Positions 1 through 9,205 of a stretch of 64,000 nt of DNA are shown here, piece by piece (the stretch's first letter is position 1; each line of letters starts with the position of its first letter). The translations under genes and the position numbers were made by a program. Below the pieces are notes generated by a model that was not told the DNA's origin, did no database searches, and was given only the letters and a program-made list of their open reading frames with translations. The stretch is taken from NCBI GenBank assembly GCA_946902875.1, contig OX336351.1:1116001-1180000 (forward strand). The letters run 5' to 3'. This DNA comes from Nematopogon swammerdamellus. Its lineage: Eukaryota; Arthropoda; Insecta; Lepidoptera; Adelidae.

Positions 1-47
1 TGAGGTGGGCACACTGCAGGATAAAATTTCTTTATATGCATACAAAG

Positions 48-168
48 CGTTACGCCTGTTTACCAGTGGGTTAGGCAGAGACCACGGATCTCCACGTGCC
101 ACGACCCTGACACACCTCTGCCGCTTCTTCCACTCTCATGATGTTCTTTGTACATGCTCTTCGTTTAC
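48..168 (-). pseudogene. LINE-R reverse-transcriptase C-terminus, fragment
   Basis: Read on the minus strand this encodes the extreme C-terminus of a non-LTR retrotransposon ORF2, with the pattern [20 protein letters not shown] followed by RGTWRSVVSA and a stop. Such tails, with E-A-x-x-V-C and W-R-S-V-V-S-A-Y, end many endonuclease/reverse-transcriptase proteins of insect LINEs. The catalytic domains are missing, so it is a 5'-truncated relic. A second copy lies at about 35.40-35.62 kb in the other orientation. The protein assignment rests on motif recognition, and the exact clade is not known. Confidence 0.6.
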
Positions 169-300
169 GTTAATTTAATCTAAGACTTTAATTTTAATTA
201 TTTTAATTATTTTTAATTGTGACAAAGACAATTAATTTTATAAAAGAGAAAAAAATCTATAAATTAGGCTAATTTCAGATAGGCTGTCCAGCCTGTTAAT

Positions 301-536
301 ATGCCTACAGCGCCCGTCTGCCTGTCTGTCCGTCCGTCTGATGGCTGTATCTTACCGTAATAGCTAGCCGGTTGAAATTTTCGCAAGAATGTGTTATATT
401 GGCGGGTATAACAAAAAATCATAAAAAATTTAAAAGTGAAAAACTAGGGGGGTTTGTCAAAAAACGAGTTTTTTCAACTTTTTATTTTTAATGGTGCGGA
501 AACCTCGGTGCGCGAGCCCGACTCGCACCTTGGCGT
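301..536 (+). mobile_element. K-family interspersed repeat
   Basis: It has the parts found in all K copies here: a GTCTGTCCGTCCG stretch, GGCTGTATCTTACCGTAATAG, CCGGTTGAAATTTTC, a TTTTTTCAACTTTTT run, and an end with GGTGCGGAAACC then GTGCGCGAGCCCGACTCGCAC. More than ten full or partial copies occur in both orientations in this window. No coding capacity is visible. It is probably a non-autonomous element. The class cannot be fixed from sequence alone because no convincing terminal inverted repeat or poly-A end was seen. Confidence 0.7.
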
Positions 537-1915
537 TTTTATTAAATATTCTTAAAACTTGTTAGATGTGATAAAATAAGGGTTCAAAACATAACTTATT
601 CAAGACAAATAACACAAACTAATTATATAATAATATAATATTGTCTCTGTCCTCCACATGAAAGTGGAGCCCGCGAGATCTCGCCTTTTTGTTCTCTCAG
701 CCATTTCCGCCCCGGCCGCGATTACTCGCTCGAGTTCCGAAGCCGTGAATGAAATAGACGGAGCGGTGGCGACCAGCGACGACCCACTTTATATTATTAT
801 GACGAGAGCTCTTGATTGAGGCGTCTTCATATTCCTTCTTAACTACATTCCGAAACAAAAATCTTCATATAATCTTCTTCCGTGTTGAGAAGGATTATAA
901 AAAAAATCCGCCACTGCACAAACGTCTATGGCACAAACACATTGCCACAAACTATTCTTGTTCGCCTGCATGTAGGTACTTCTCCCACATCCCAAAGGTT
1001 AGTTAGAATAGAATTCCTCGCGGCATTAAGCACGCCTGTTGTGTTGTGCCTAATTTGTGTTAATTGGTGTGCAATAAAGAATATATACATACATACAGGG
1101 TGTCGCGGGCAAAAGCTCGTTTGAAATAAATTGATATTTCTTACGTTCATAGGTACTTACCGACTTATAAGAATGTTACTGTGATTAAAAATAAACCAAT
1201 ATAATTTGTTTTACGCGACCTCCCAAATCTAATAACAGAGAATCAGAGAAAGCGCTGTTCCTTTTCTTTTGCTCAACAAAACATCAAAGTGCTCGTTTCA
1301 GGGATTCGTGTTGTTTTCCCCCCAAAACGAAAAAATATCGATCCGAGCATACCGGGGAAGGGACTGACAACGAAAATAAATGAGAAACTTGTGTTCTTCG
1401 CTCAGTCGCATTTGTTTAGACGTTTCGTTTGAAATCGTTCACTTAATTTTCGAACGTTCTGTTTTTAAATTGTCGGGATACGTGTCTTGACGTGTGTGAC
1501 GCGCGGCGCGGCGGGCACTTCCTAACGAGACGACCATTTGTGCGTTCTATTTCAAGAGAAATAAGATGGTAGACGTTCGGCGCGCTTGGTATACATACGC
1601 AATATTTTACAAGCAAGAACGTAAGACGTTTTACACTTTGTAAGTAACTAACAAATATTGACAAAATAAATATCTATATTTTACAATTTAATTTACATTT
1701 AAAACATTCTAAACATTTATTGGTATGAAAGTGAGGTCCTTTATAAAACGAAACTTCTTTGAAGTTTATTCTTTCTTATTACATTTAAATCATTAAACTA
1801 ATAAAAAAACTAGTTTTGTTATGTCAATGATTTAAATTAAATTAAGTTCATACTAGAGTTTTAATGAGAACAAAAATTATATGGAGTTTCTCAACCCAAC
1901 GCGTATGTATAATAA
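537..1915. other. Low-copy AT-rich DNA, no gene seen
   Basis: Only short open frames without recognisable domains occur here. A GC-richer patch at about 660-790 is not repeated elsewhere in the window. Nothing supports a gene. Confidence 0.5.
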
Positions 1916-1916
1916 T

Positions 1917-2094
1917 TAGGGTTCCGTACCTCAAAAGAGGGAAATACTTATAGGATCACAATCGTGTCTGTCTGTCGCACCTTATCTTCTCCGATATAGC
2001 GTAATTAATGAACGAATTTCGATGCCGGGGGTTCATCATCATCATCATCATCATCAGCCTGTATCGGTCCACTGCTGGACATAGGCCGGGGGTT
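1917..2094 (+). repeat. Interspersed fragment plus (TCA)n microsatellite
   Basis: An AGGGTTCCGTACCTCAAAAG start with a TCTGTCTGTC run is followed at 2034-2057 by seven to eight TCA triplets. Then comes CAGCCTG...CCACTGCTGGACATAGGCC, a motif widespread in lepidopteran intergenic DNA. It is a repeat fragment and is not coding. Confidence 0.6.
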
Positions 2095-2421
2095 GAATTT
2101 TGTTAATAAAAAAAATTAAAAAATACAATATTTTGTTAAACTCGGATGCGCCGATTGTCTAGCGTCTTATTCCCACTCAAGTCCTTGCACTGCTTTGTAC
2201 GGTGCAGTCTACTCGCGTGCCTTGTTAAAAATAGTCGGAGAGCTTTGATGTTCTCAACAGTAGCCAATAAATACTAGTGCTTTAGAAGTCGCCTAATTTG
2301 AGTTAATTTCTGTTGAATGTATCGATTCGTTCTCCCTTTGTGTGCTTTACGAAAACATCTCACGTTGTTTTAAAGGTAAATAAAAAACGCGAGAAAAACA
2401 CGCTATGATATAAAAGAAACA

Positions 2422-2996
2422 TTTTTTTTATGGAAACTGAAACGGTTGGCTACATCACCTACAACGTCCGTGATGTCAGCCCATAACACCGGGTGAACTA
2501 GGTGCCATGTCAGAGCTTCCCCCTTTGATCGTGCCGGCTACACTGAACTGCAGGTCTATTCTTGTAAATTCTGACAGCGGACTCAGCGCTGATGTGGCGC
2601 TGAGAGCCACTTACTAAAGTGGCTCTCAGCGCCACATCAGCGCTGAGTCCGCTGTCAGAATTTACAAGAATAGAAAGTGGCTCTCAGCGCCACATCAGCG
2701 CTGAGTCCGCTGTCAGAATTTACAAGAATAGACCAGCTGGTCGGAAAACACAAACTATTTACATAGCCGTTTAGACCGACGTTTCATTCAGTGCGGTGGT
2801 ACCAACCCGGGCGGGTTAAACCCTACCACCAAGTAAGATTAGGGAGGGAAGGGACCTACAGTTTTACGAGGAATTCGAACCTCGGTCAGCCTCCAACGGT
2901 CAGCGGTCACCCATCCAAGTACTGAACGCACCCAGCGTTGCTTAACATTCAATAGCGACAGTTGACTGTCTGCACCACTGAGCTATCGAGGCTGAC
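2422..2996 (-). mobile_element. SINE-A1 copy interrupted by a fold-back insertion
   Basis: The copy starts with a poly-T run (poly-A of the element) and reads back through the tail GGCTACATCACCTACAAC and the core ACCAACCCGGGCGGGTT. It ends in the head with the complement of a GAGGTTCGAATTCC-type B-box, a 5S-like block and CCTCGATAGCTCAGTGGTG. The body is split at 2551-2736 by the fold-back sequence listed next. Confidence 0.85.
2551..2736. mobile_element. Fold-back insertion: 57-bp inverted repeat plus third copy
   Basis: Arm 1 at 2556-2612 is the exact reverse complement of arm 2 at 2617-2673, with a 4-base spacer. A third 57-bp copy at 2675-2731 repeats arm 2 directly after one base. The unit begins CTATTCTTGTAAATTCTGAC. 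Comparison with the uninterrupted SINE-A1 at 12.47 kb shows that CAGGT...ACCAG was inserted between AACTG and GTCGG, with CTG on both sides as a possible 3-bp duplication. No coding capacity is present. Confidence 0.85.
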
Positions 2997-3052
2997 AAAC
3001 ATAAAAATAATACAAATGAGCTACCTATTTTAAATTTCTAAAAAGAAGATAA

Positions 3053-3238
3053 ACTGCAAAGGTGTGGAACGGGCTCCCAGGGAATATCTTTCCCCACTCC
3101 TACAATCCACGGATCACCCCAGCAACATTAGTCCACCTCCAAGCCAGACTGGCACCTCCTCGACGGTGAAATTGGCTGCGCCTGAGACTTCGACCTCGGG
3201 CACAGCCGCCCAGTTCGCAAGCAATAAAAAAAAAATAT
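3053..3238 (+). mobile_element. LINE-T 3' end
   Basis: In one frame it encodes KVWNGLPGNIFP-like sequence, the W-N-x-L-P signature near the end of many LINE reverse transcriptases. The 3' module TTGGCTGCGCCTGAGACTTCG and a final CAATAAAAAAAAAA follow. The same 3' module closes copies at about 5.77, 16.5, 45.4 and 56.95 kb. Confidence 0.7.
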
Positions 3239-3367
3239 TATGCAAAATAATGCTCTCTTTTCTTTCCAAATTTCAACTTGATACGATCTAATTCATAAGT
3301 CGTGACCCTGCGACAGACAGCAGATGGAAGTACGAGTCACACCGATTAGGTTACGTTTTCACCTCTT

Positions 3368-3424
3368 GGTACGGAACCTAAAAACCAGCCATGTGCGAGT
3401 CGGATTCGCGCACCGAGGGTGGCA
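3368..3424 (-). mobile_element. K-family end fragment
   Basis: It carries TGCGAGTCGGATTCGCGCACCGAGGGT next to a CGGAACCTAAAAACC stretch, the antisense K-family end. Only this terminal piece is present. Confidence 0.6.
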
Positions 3425-4217
3425 CGCATAGGGTTGCCAACTCTTAGTGTCAGTAATCCGGGAGACTGGAAATTTGCTTTAAAAAATACAGGAAAAATAA
3501 GTAGATCCAACATATTTTGGCGGCTCGAACTCGTGCCATCGCTATTTCCCTCTCTTTCTAACAATGCCCGTTTTTCAAACATTTTATGTTATTATGAAGA
3601 TATAATCTGAGGCAGACAAACTGTTTAAAACAGTCTCATAATAATTATTCAATATGGAGTGCTAAATGCAAGAACTTTGAATAGGTGTTCTTTCTTGGCT
3701 AAATGTATAGGTGGATAATGTCGACAGAAGAATGAAGCTATAATTTCCGGGAGTTCTTACTATCGTTCCGGGAGCCGGAAGATTATCAAAATTATACATG
3801 TGAATCCGGGAGAATCCCGGAATTCCAGGAGGGTTTGCAAGCCTAGGCACGCACCACACAATATACTTGTATTGTGTATTTACCAAAACAAATTGTGTTT
3901 CCTTTCAGTCAGTTCGTGAGCTTGGCGTGAGTCCGACTCATATTTGGGATTTTTTTATTATTTGATCATTTTATTGTAGAATTTGCACTATAATCACACC
4001 AAGTTTGACGCTTGAATGTATTATTATTTTCACGATAGAGACACACATTAATAAAGTGATAACTAAAAAGCCATTAATACAATAATAAGAAAAATATTAT
4101 GAAAAACAATCCAAAATAAAATTTCGTTTGTCCAAAATAAAAAAATTTATGAAAAAAAAATTCAAATTATACAAATACAAGGAGTCCAGAAGTCCTCAAA
4201 AAAAAAATATAAAAAAA
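3425..4217. other. AT-rich stretch with K-variant fragments
   Basis: ACCACACAATATACTTGTATTGTG at about 3853 and GCGTGAGTCCGACTCATATTTGG at about 3925 match a K-like variant also seen at 55.5 kb. Several CCGGGAG motifs lie between 3457 and 3830. No gene is supported. Confidence 0.4.
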
Positions 4218-4360
4218 ATCGGATAAGGTTTAGGGGGCTAGAAAACATAAATACCGAAAGACGATTTTGTATGGAGAAAGTTAACGAGATAAAGCTTGCA
4301 GTCATTTTGTGTTTCTGGCCGCGTGACGTTATCTCGCCACTAAAGTATATTTTTCGTCCT
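4218..4360 (+). repeat. E-family fragment
   Basis: GATAAGGTTTAGGGGGC, a run of A, and ACGATTTTGTATGGAGAAAG followed by TTAAC recur with few changes at 24.73-24.81 kb. The sequence is non-coding and its class is unknown. Confidence 0.5.
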
Positions 4361-4469
4361 CGCCTATGTAACAGCTCCGTAGTTAGGCACAGAGCAGGAG
4401 GCCCATTCACTACCAGTCAAATCGTACATCGAATAAAATTACAGATCAGAGCAAGTGCTGTGTGCAGGA

Positions 4470-4730
4470 GCAGGATGGCGCTAAAATTCCTACCGATCAA
4501 TATATACCACACACTGTATCGGGGTAAGCAGAGTAATGGGTTCTGTGCTGCTAGGAATCTGTTAAATTACTTTACGTTAATTGTTAAAAACAACACCGAC
4601 CACCACGTTTCGCAAAGTATCCGGCTGGACAATACAACTATCAAGCAGCAAGTAGGGCACGAAGATCCACCTGCTGCATGACTTGGTGGACGGACCACGC
4701 CAAGGTGAGAGGTGGCTACCCCGAGCATGA
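4470..4730 (+). mobile_element. SINE-C copy
   Basis: It contains ATACCACACACTGTATCGGG, GGTAAGCAGAGTA, ACCGACCACCACG and CACCTGCTGCATGACTTGGT, then GCCAAGGTGAGAGGTGGCTACC. The same order is seen at 19.61-19.84 kb, at 24.15 kb and in reverse at 44.64-44.95 kb. A longer open frame over this region has no recognisable domain and is probably accidental. Confidence 0.65.
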
Positions 4731-5010
4731 CATAAGATATTCGATTTTAGATTTTCCCGATACTGATGACAAGATGCCTATTCGATTTTCGATATTCCAG
4801 ATACCGAATTCACCCCTCAGGCTCCTATTTAATTTTTACTGCAGCCCGCGGCGCCAAGACACCTAATTAGAGCCCGCGGTCGTTTTTCTCGGTCTGTTCG
4901 ACTTTAATTACGCTACCGACTGTGCGCCGCGCCGTCTGTGCTTAACTATATAGGCACCTCGAAAGTATACAAAACGACAGAACTGCTGTGGCCATACTTA
5001 TTCACTCCTC

Positions 5011-5120
5011 TGCACATTGGTGAACGCAGGCGAATTATATTAATTATTGTATCTCGCTCTAACTAAGCAATTATAGGGGAGATGAAATTAACATCTTTGC
5101 CTGCGTTCGCCAATGTGTAG
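5011..5120. mobile_element. Mini TIR element of about 108 bp
   Basis: CACATTGGTGAACGCAGGC at the left faces GCCTGCGTTCGCCAATGTG at the right, an inverted repeat of about 19 bp with one mismatch. The internal 65 bases are AT-rich. No target duplication is obvious. Confidence 0.55.
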
Positions 5121-5145
5121 TCGGGCCTGACGTATAAGGGAAGCA

Positions 5146-5236
5146 CTGACATGGCACCTAGTTCACCATGGTGTTATGGGCTTACATCACGGATGTAGTA
5201 GTAGGTGATGAAGCCAACCGTGTCAGTTTACATAAA
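5146..5236 (+). mobile_element. SINE-A 3' tail fragment
   Basis: GGCACCTAGTTCACC, GTTATGGGCTTACATCACGG, AGCCAACCGTGTCAG and TTTACATAAAA form the 3' tail of SINE-A. Head and core are missing, as expected of a truncated copy. Confidence 0.75.
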
Positions 5237-5489
5237 ATACAGGAGGAAAAGTTTTTTATCTTGTTCGGCAGCATATCCTCTGGCCCTTTGGACCAGATGG
5301 ACGATGAAGCCACTGTCTTGGTGGAAGGTGGTCTTCTAAGGCAGCGGCATAGCATCCAGTGGTTTCTGGAGTTCTTGAGTGGAATGGTAGAAGTCTGAAA
5401 CTTCGCGTAGAACTGCACTGCAGCGCTGCAAACGCACAAAGAAATTAAACGGAACAACTGTTATTTTCTTGAGAAAGTCTGACGAACTC

Positions 5490-5830
5490 GCTTTTCTTAT
5501 CCCTCCTTCTTCTGTTCGCCTTCGCCAAACCCACCATACTCTCACAGAACACCCCTTTGTAGTCTACGGAAAAGTTCTTCGAGCGGAACGATTCTCTAAA
5601 TCGTTCTTGTGGCGCACTGTAAAGGTGTGGGTGGGGCTTCCGGGGAATATCTTTCCCTATTCATACAATCGACGGATTTTCAAATCCCGGGTCAATAGCC
5701 TTTCCCCAGCGACATTAGTTCATCTGCATGCTGAACTGGTACCCCTCTTCTGGGGTGCAATTGGCTGCGCCTGAGGCTCCGAGATCGAGCACAGCCACCC
5801 AGTTCGGCAGCAATTCCACAAGGGATTCAA
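5490..5830 (+). pseudogene. LINE-T reverse-transcriptase C-terminus and 3' end
   Basis: The plus-strand open frame ends with a protein resembling the last 90 or so residues of a LINE ORF2: PSSVRLRQTHHTLTEHPF, then RFSKSFLWRTVKVW, GLPGNIFPYSYN and FKSRVNS. The expected W-N-x-L-P motif reads W-V-G-L-P. No catalytic domain is present. The LINE-T 3' module (GGCTGCGCCTGAGG) follows. The LTR retrotransposon inserted just beyond it. Confidence 0.7.
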
Positions 5831-5851
5831 GTACACTAGAAAGTCCACTTG

Positions 5852-5856
5852 GCTCC
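5852..5856. repeat. Left target-site duplication GCTCC
   Basis: GCTCC directly precedes the first base of the left LTR and recurs at 10270-10274 directly after the right LTR. Five bases is a common duplication length for Ty3/gypsy integrases. Confidence 0.85.
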
Positions 5857-5962
5857 TGATAAATATGCGGTTGGTGTTTTCCATCTTTATTCACACACAG
5901 CAAAACAATCAACAAAACACAATCACGTTCCAGTGCGCGCGCACTCTACGAAATACATATTA
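5857..5962 (-). repeat. 3' LTR, 106 bp
   Basis: On the plus strand it starts TGATAAATATGCGG and ends GAAATACATATTA, so the ends are TGAT...ATTA rather than the classic TG...CA. It contains CTTTATTCACACACAG, and GTGCGCGCGCAC as a small palindrome. No difference from the copy at 10164-10269 was found by eye. Confidence 0.92.
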
Positions 5963-5974
5963 TTCCTCCACCTT
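5963..5974 (-). promoter_or_regulatory. Polypurine tract
   Basis: Read on the element's strand, AAGGTGGAGGAA abuts the 3' LTR. This is where plus-strand DNA synthesis is primed in LTR retrotransposons. Confidence 0.75.
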
Positions 5975-5998
5975 AAATTAAAAGTTACCTAGAAGGAT

Positions 5999-8900
5999 CT
6001 ACGTTTTATAGTTTATAACTTTTCGCGGTCTCAATACCCGCGCAGGAACATCGGAAGACGTAGTGGCCGTTCTTGTAACGGCAGCTGCTGCTGGGTCAGC
6101 CACGGCGAACTCTCCCTCTGTCTCATCGGCGGCAGGTACAGCACGCCTCGCATCTTCTACTGCTTCCTGTACCTCTCCCGATGTCTCTCGCAGCACATCT
6201 TGCTCTTCCGGAAGCTGAGTGAGCGGCGGCGTAGTCAGCGACGGCGGAGCAGCCCATACTGTAGGTGGTGCCGGAAATGTCACTCTACTACTTCCTCCAC
6301 CAGGTGACGACTGGCCCGCCGCAACAGCGTCATCGCCACCTTTGTACTCCCATAATTGGTCGACATGTTTTTTAATCGATATCTTCAGGTCTTCCGCGAA
6401 CACGATATACGTATTTCTACCTAACACTTTTGTAATCACTCCTCTTTTCCACTGTACTGACTTATCTTGTTTGTAAATTTTAAACAAAACTCTGTCATCC
6501 TTTTTGAACATTTTTTTTCTACTTCCACCCCTATACTTATTCTGCAAACACTGATTTTTTTTTACAGTTTCAGCAACGGCAGGCGAGGACGGAGCTGGTC
6601 TATCGTTTAGCTTAAGAATATCGAGTCGGCTGCGCATTTGACGACCAAACAGTAAAGCGGCCGGAGAACGTTCTGTTGTAGTGTGTACGGAATTCCTGTA
6701 TTGAAATAAATATTCTAACAACTTTGACTGAACCTCCTTCTTGTTAGAATATTTTAAAGCTATACTCTTTATCCCCTTTTTAATCGTTTTTACAAAGGAT
6801 TCTGCCTGCCCATTACTGGACGGATGGTGGGCAGGGATAGTTATAAATGATATCGCATTCAACTTACAGAAGTTTAAAAACTCTCGAGATGTAAAAGACA
6901 TTCCATTATCTGTGGCAATTGTATGTGGAACTCCAAACCTAGACATTACTTCCTGAAGTTTTTCTATGAGCCCACTTGAAGAATAATCAGACATGAGGAA
7001 ACATTCCACCCACTTTGTGTACGCATCTACTACAATTAGGAAAGACTTATTATTAATTGGACCCAGATAATCCAAATGCACTCTATACCACGGATGTGGA
7101 GGGAACTCCCAGTTGCGGGGCGGTGCGCTGGGAGGGGCGGGCCGCAGCTGATTGCAAACCTGGCATGCTCCTATGTACCGCTCGATATCAGCGTCAATCT
7201 GCGGCCACCAAAACCTACTTCTAGCCTCGGCCTTTGTCTTAACGACGCCTAAATGAGTCCTGTGTAATTCTTTTAGCATTTTATCTCTATAAATAGTTGG
7301 TACGACCAACTTGTGACCACGCATTAGGCAGCCCGCTTCACACTCCAACTGCAGCCTACAATGGAAATATGGTGCTAGACGGTCATTCACGTTCTTTGGC
7401 GGCCAGCCGTTTAGCACTTGACTTACTACAGCACTTAGCAATTCATCGGTGCTGGTTTCGCGTCGTATGTCCTCCCGCGTCACCGGCAGATCTCCGTCTG
7501 ATATAAAATTTATATATGAGGCGCGGTCCTCCAAACAGGAACACCAGTCGGCCGGACCCCCCTCCCTCATGTTTTGCCTGCCTACGAGTGGAGGCAGGGA
7601 AGCACGGGACAGGTAATCAGCTGCATTTTCTGTACCTTTAACATACTCTATTTTAAAGTTATACGCTGAAAGGAAAAGTGCATACCTTTGCAGTCGGTTT
7701 GCTGTCATTTCAGGAATACCTTTGTTAAGCCCAAAAATGGCTAGAAGTGGCTTGTGGTCTGTTTTCAAAGTAAACGGGTCCTTGCGGCCATACAAATAGT
7801 GATGGAAACGCCTTACTCCAAATATTATAGCCGTCGCTTCCTTTTGCAACTGACTATAATTCCTTTCCGCCGTAGTGAGGGATCTTGATGCATACGCTAG
7901 CGGTCTCTCCAACCCGCCTTCTATCTGCGATAAAATAGCGCTTACTCCGTTCGGACCCGCGTCAGTGATGAGGTGCAATTGCAATTGAGGATTAAAATGT
8001 GCTAACACTCTCTCCGATGCTAGCTCTAACTTAATTCGGTGGACCGCCTGCTCGTGCTCCTCGCTCCACTTCCACTTCACGTCTTTACGCAAAAGATTGT
8101 TAAGTGGGCTCAATACCGACGATGCATTAGGTACAAAATTTCGGTAATAATTCACCATACCAAGAAAAGATTTCAGCTGACTTACATTCCCGGGTGATGT
8201 AGCTTGCAACACTGCTTTAACCTTTTCTTTAGATTTATGTAGGCCGTCCTTATCAATGACATACCCTAAATACGTCACTGACTTTTCCAAAAATAAACAT
8301 TTTTCGGATTGTAATATGAGACCGGCATCTCTTAATCTATCTAACACTAGGTGTAAGCGCTTAATGTGTTCTTGTCTATTACGGCCCGTTATGAGGATAT
8401 CATCTAAAAATACGAGCACACCGGTAATGCCTTCTAAAATCGTTTCTAAGGTCCTCTGGAAAATTGCTGGCGCAGACGACAGCCCGAACACTAGGCGCGT
8501 GTACTTAAAAAGTCCCTTATGTGTATTTATGCATGTCAAATTCTGTGACTCGTCTTCTAATTCAAGCTGATTGTATGCAGACGACAAATCGAGCTTACTG
8601 AATTCTTCCCCGCCGCTCAACCTGGCAAACAGTTCCTCTATCTTAGGTAGTGGGTATTGATCTACCTCCAGCTGTTTGTTGATTGACACTGAGTAATCTG
8701 CACATAGGCGAATATCGCCATTTGCTTTTAATATAGGAACTACAGGCGATGCATATTCCGAGTACGTTACAGGCACGAGTACCCCTTCTTTCACCAACCT
8801 GTCGATCTCCCATCCCACCTTTTCTTTAAGAGCGAACGCTACTGTCCTAGCTCTAAAAAAAATTGGCTTGGAGTTTGGTTTTACGTTTAGGCGTACCTTG

Positions 8901-9205
8901 CCCTTATTGTACCTACCTAATTTTTTTGAAAATACCTCCGGGTACAATATTTTAATTTCCCTTTTCACATTTTCCACACCACTTTTACCTTCGCAAAACC
9001 GAATAGGACCTAATTCCAAGTTAAATGCAGATATGAAGTCTCTACCTAGTAACGAGACCTTAGCCTTAGGAATTACATAAATATCCAGGTCTTGGGTTTG
9101 ATTGTCATAGGTCACAGGCAGGCGTACCGTTCCGAGAGTTTGAATACCTCCACCAGTATAGTTTACTAATTTTATCTTACTAGGCGCGAGGTGAAATTCA
9201 GATGT
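5999..9205 (-). CDS. pol: Pol polyprotein: protease end, RT, RNase H, integrase
   Basis: The frame stays open from 9205 to a TAG at 5999. Numbering from the GTG codon at 9115, LLGRD (22-26) is the protease C-terminal motif. Reverse transcriptase spans about 95-290, with KLDLSSAY (D176) and FLDD (D238, D239). RNase H spans about 380-500, with LITDAG (D385), E426 and D453. The integrase zinc finger uses H618, H621, C651 and C654. The catalytic core is D682, D736 and E772, with 35 residues between the last two. A basic segment at about 870-925 is GPY/F-like, and an A/P-rich tail ends in RVLRPRK. All catalytic residues are present and there is no internal stop. The frame lacks its own ATG start and lies in a different frame from gag, so it would need frameshifting, or this copy has an indel. 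Confidence 0.92.
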   Translation of the reverse strand, partial: TSEFHLAPSKIKLVNYTGGGIQTLGTVRLPVTYDNQTQDLDIYVIPKAKVSLLGRDFISAFNLELGPIRFCEGKSGVENVKREIKILYPEVFSKKLGRYNKGKVRLNVKPNSKPIFFRARTVAFALKEKVGWEIDRLVKEGVLVPVTYSEYASPVVPILKANGDIRLCADYSVSINKQLEVDQYPLPKIEELFARLSGGEEFSKLDLSSAYNQLELEDESQNLTCINTHKGLFKYTRLVFGLSSAPAIFQRTLETILEGITGVLVFLDDILITGRNRQEHIKRLHLVLDRLRDAGLILQSEKCLFLEKSVTYLGYVIDKDGLHKSKEKVKAVLQATSPGNVSQLKSFLGMVNYYRNFVPNASSVLSPLNNLLRKDVKWKWSEEHEQAVHRIKLELASERVLAHFNPQLQLHLITDAGPNGVSAILSQIEGGLERPLAYASRSLTTAERNYSQLQKEATAIIFGVRRFHHYLYGRKDPFTLKTDHKPLLAIFGLNKGIPEMTANRLQRYALFLSAYNFKIEYVKGTENAADYLSRASLPPLVGRQNMREGGPADWCSCLEDRASYINFISDGDLPVTREDIRRETSTDELLSAVVSQVLNGWPPKNVNDRLAPYFHCRLQLECEAGCLMRGHKLVVPTIYRDKMLKELHRTHLGVVKTKAEARSRFWWPQIDADIERYIGACQVCNQLRPAPPSAPPRNWEFPPHPWYRVHLDYLGPINNKSFLIVVDAYTKWVECFLMSDYSSSGLIEKLQEVMSRFGVPHTIATDNGMSFTSREFLNFCKLNAISFITIPAHHPSSNGQAESFVKTIKKGIKSIALKYSNKKEVQSKLLEYLFQYRNSVHTTTERSPAALLFGRQMRSRLDILKLNDRPAPSSPAVAETVKKNQCLQNKYRGGSRKKMFKKDDRVLFKIYKQDKSVQWKRGVITKVLGRNTYIVFAEDLKISIKKHVDQLWEYKGGDDAVAAGQSSPGGGSSRVTFPAPPTVWAAPPSLTTPPLTQLPEEQDVLRETSGEVQEAVEDARRAVPAADETEGEFAVADPAAAAVTRTATTSSDVPARVLRPRKVINYKT

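Noticed and set aside
4271..4681. 136-codon plus-strand frame
   Set aside because: It crosses from an E-family fragment into a SINE-C copy, so it is not a single gene.
5999..9115. Endogenous retrovirus with envelope
   Set aside because: Only gag and pol are present; nothing between pol and the 3' LTR could encode an envelope protein.
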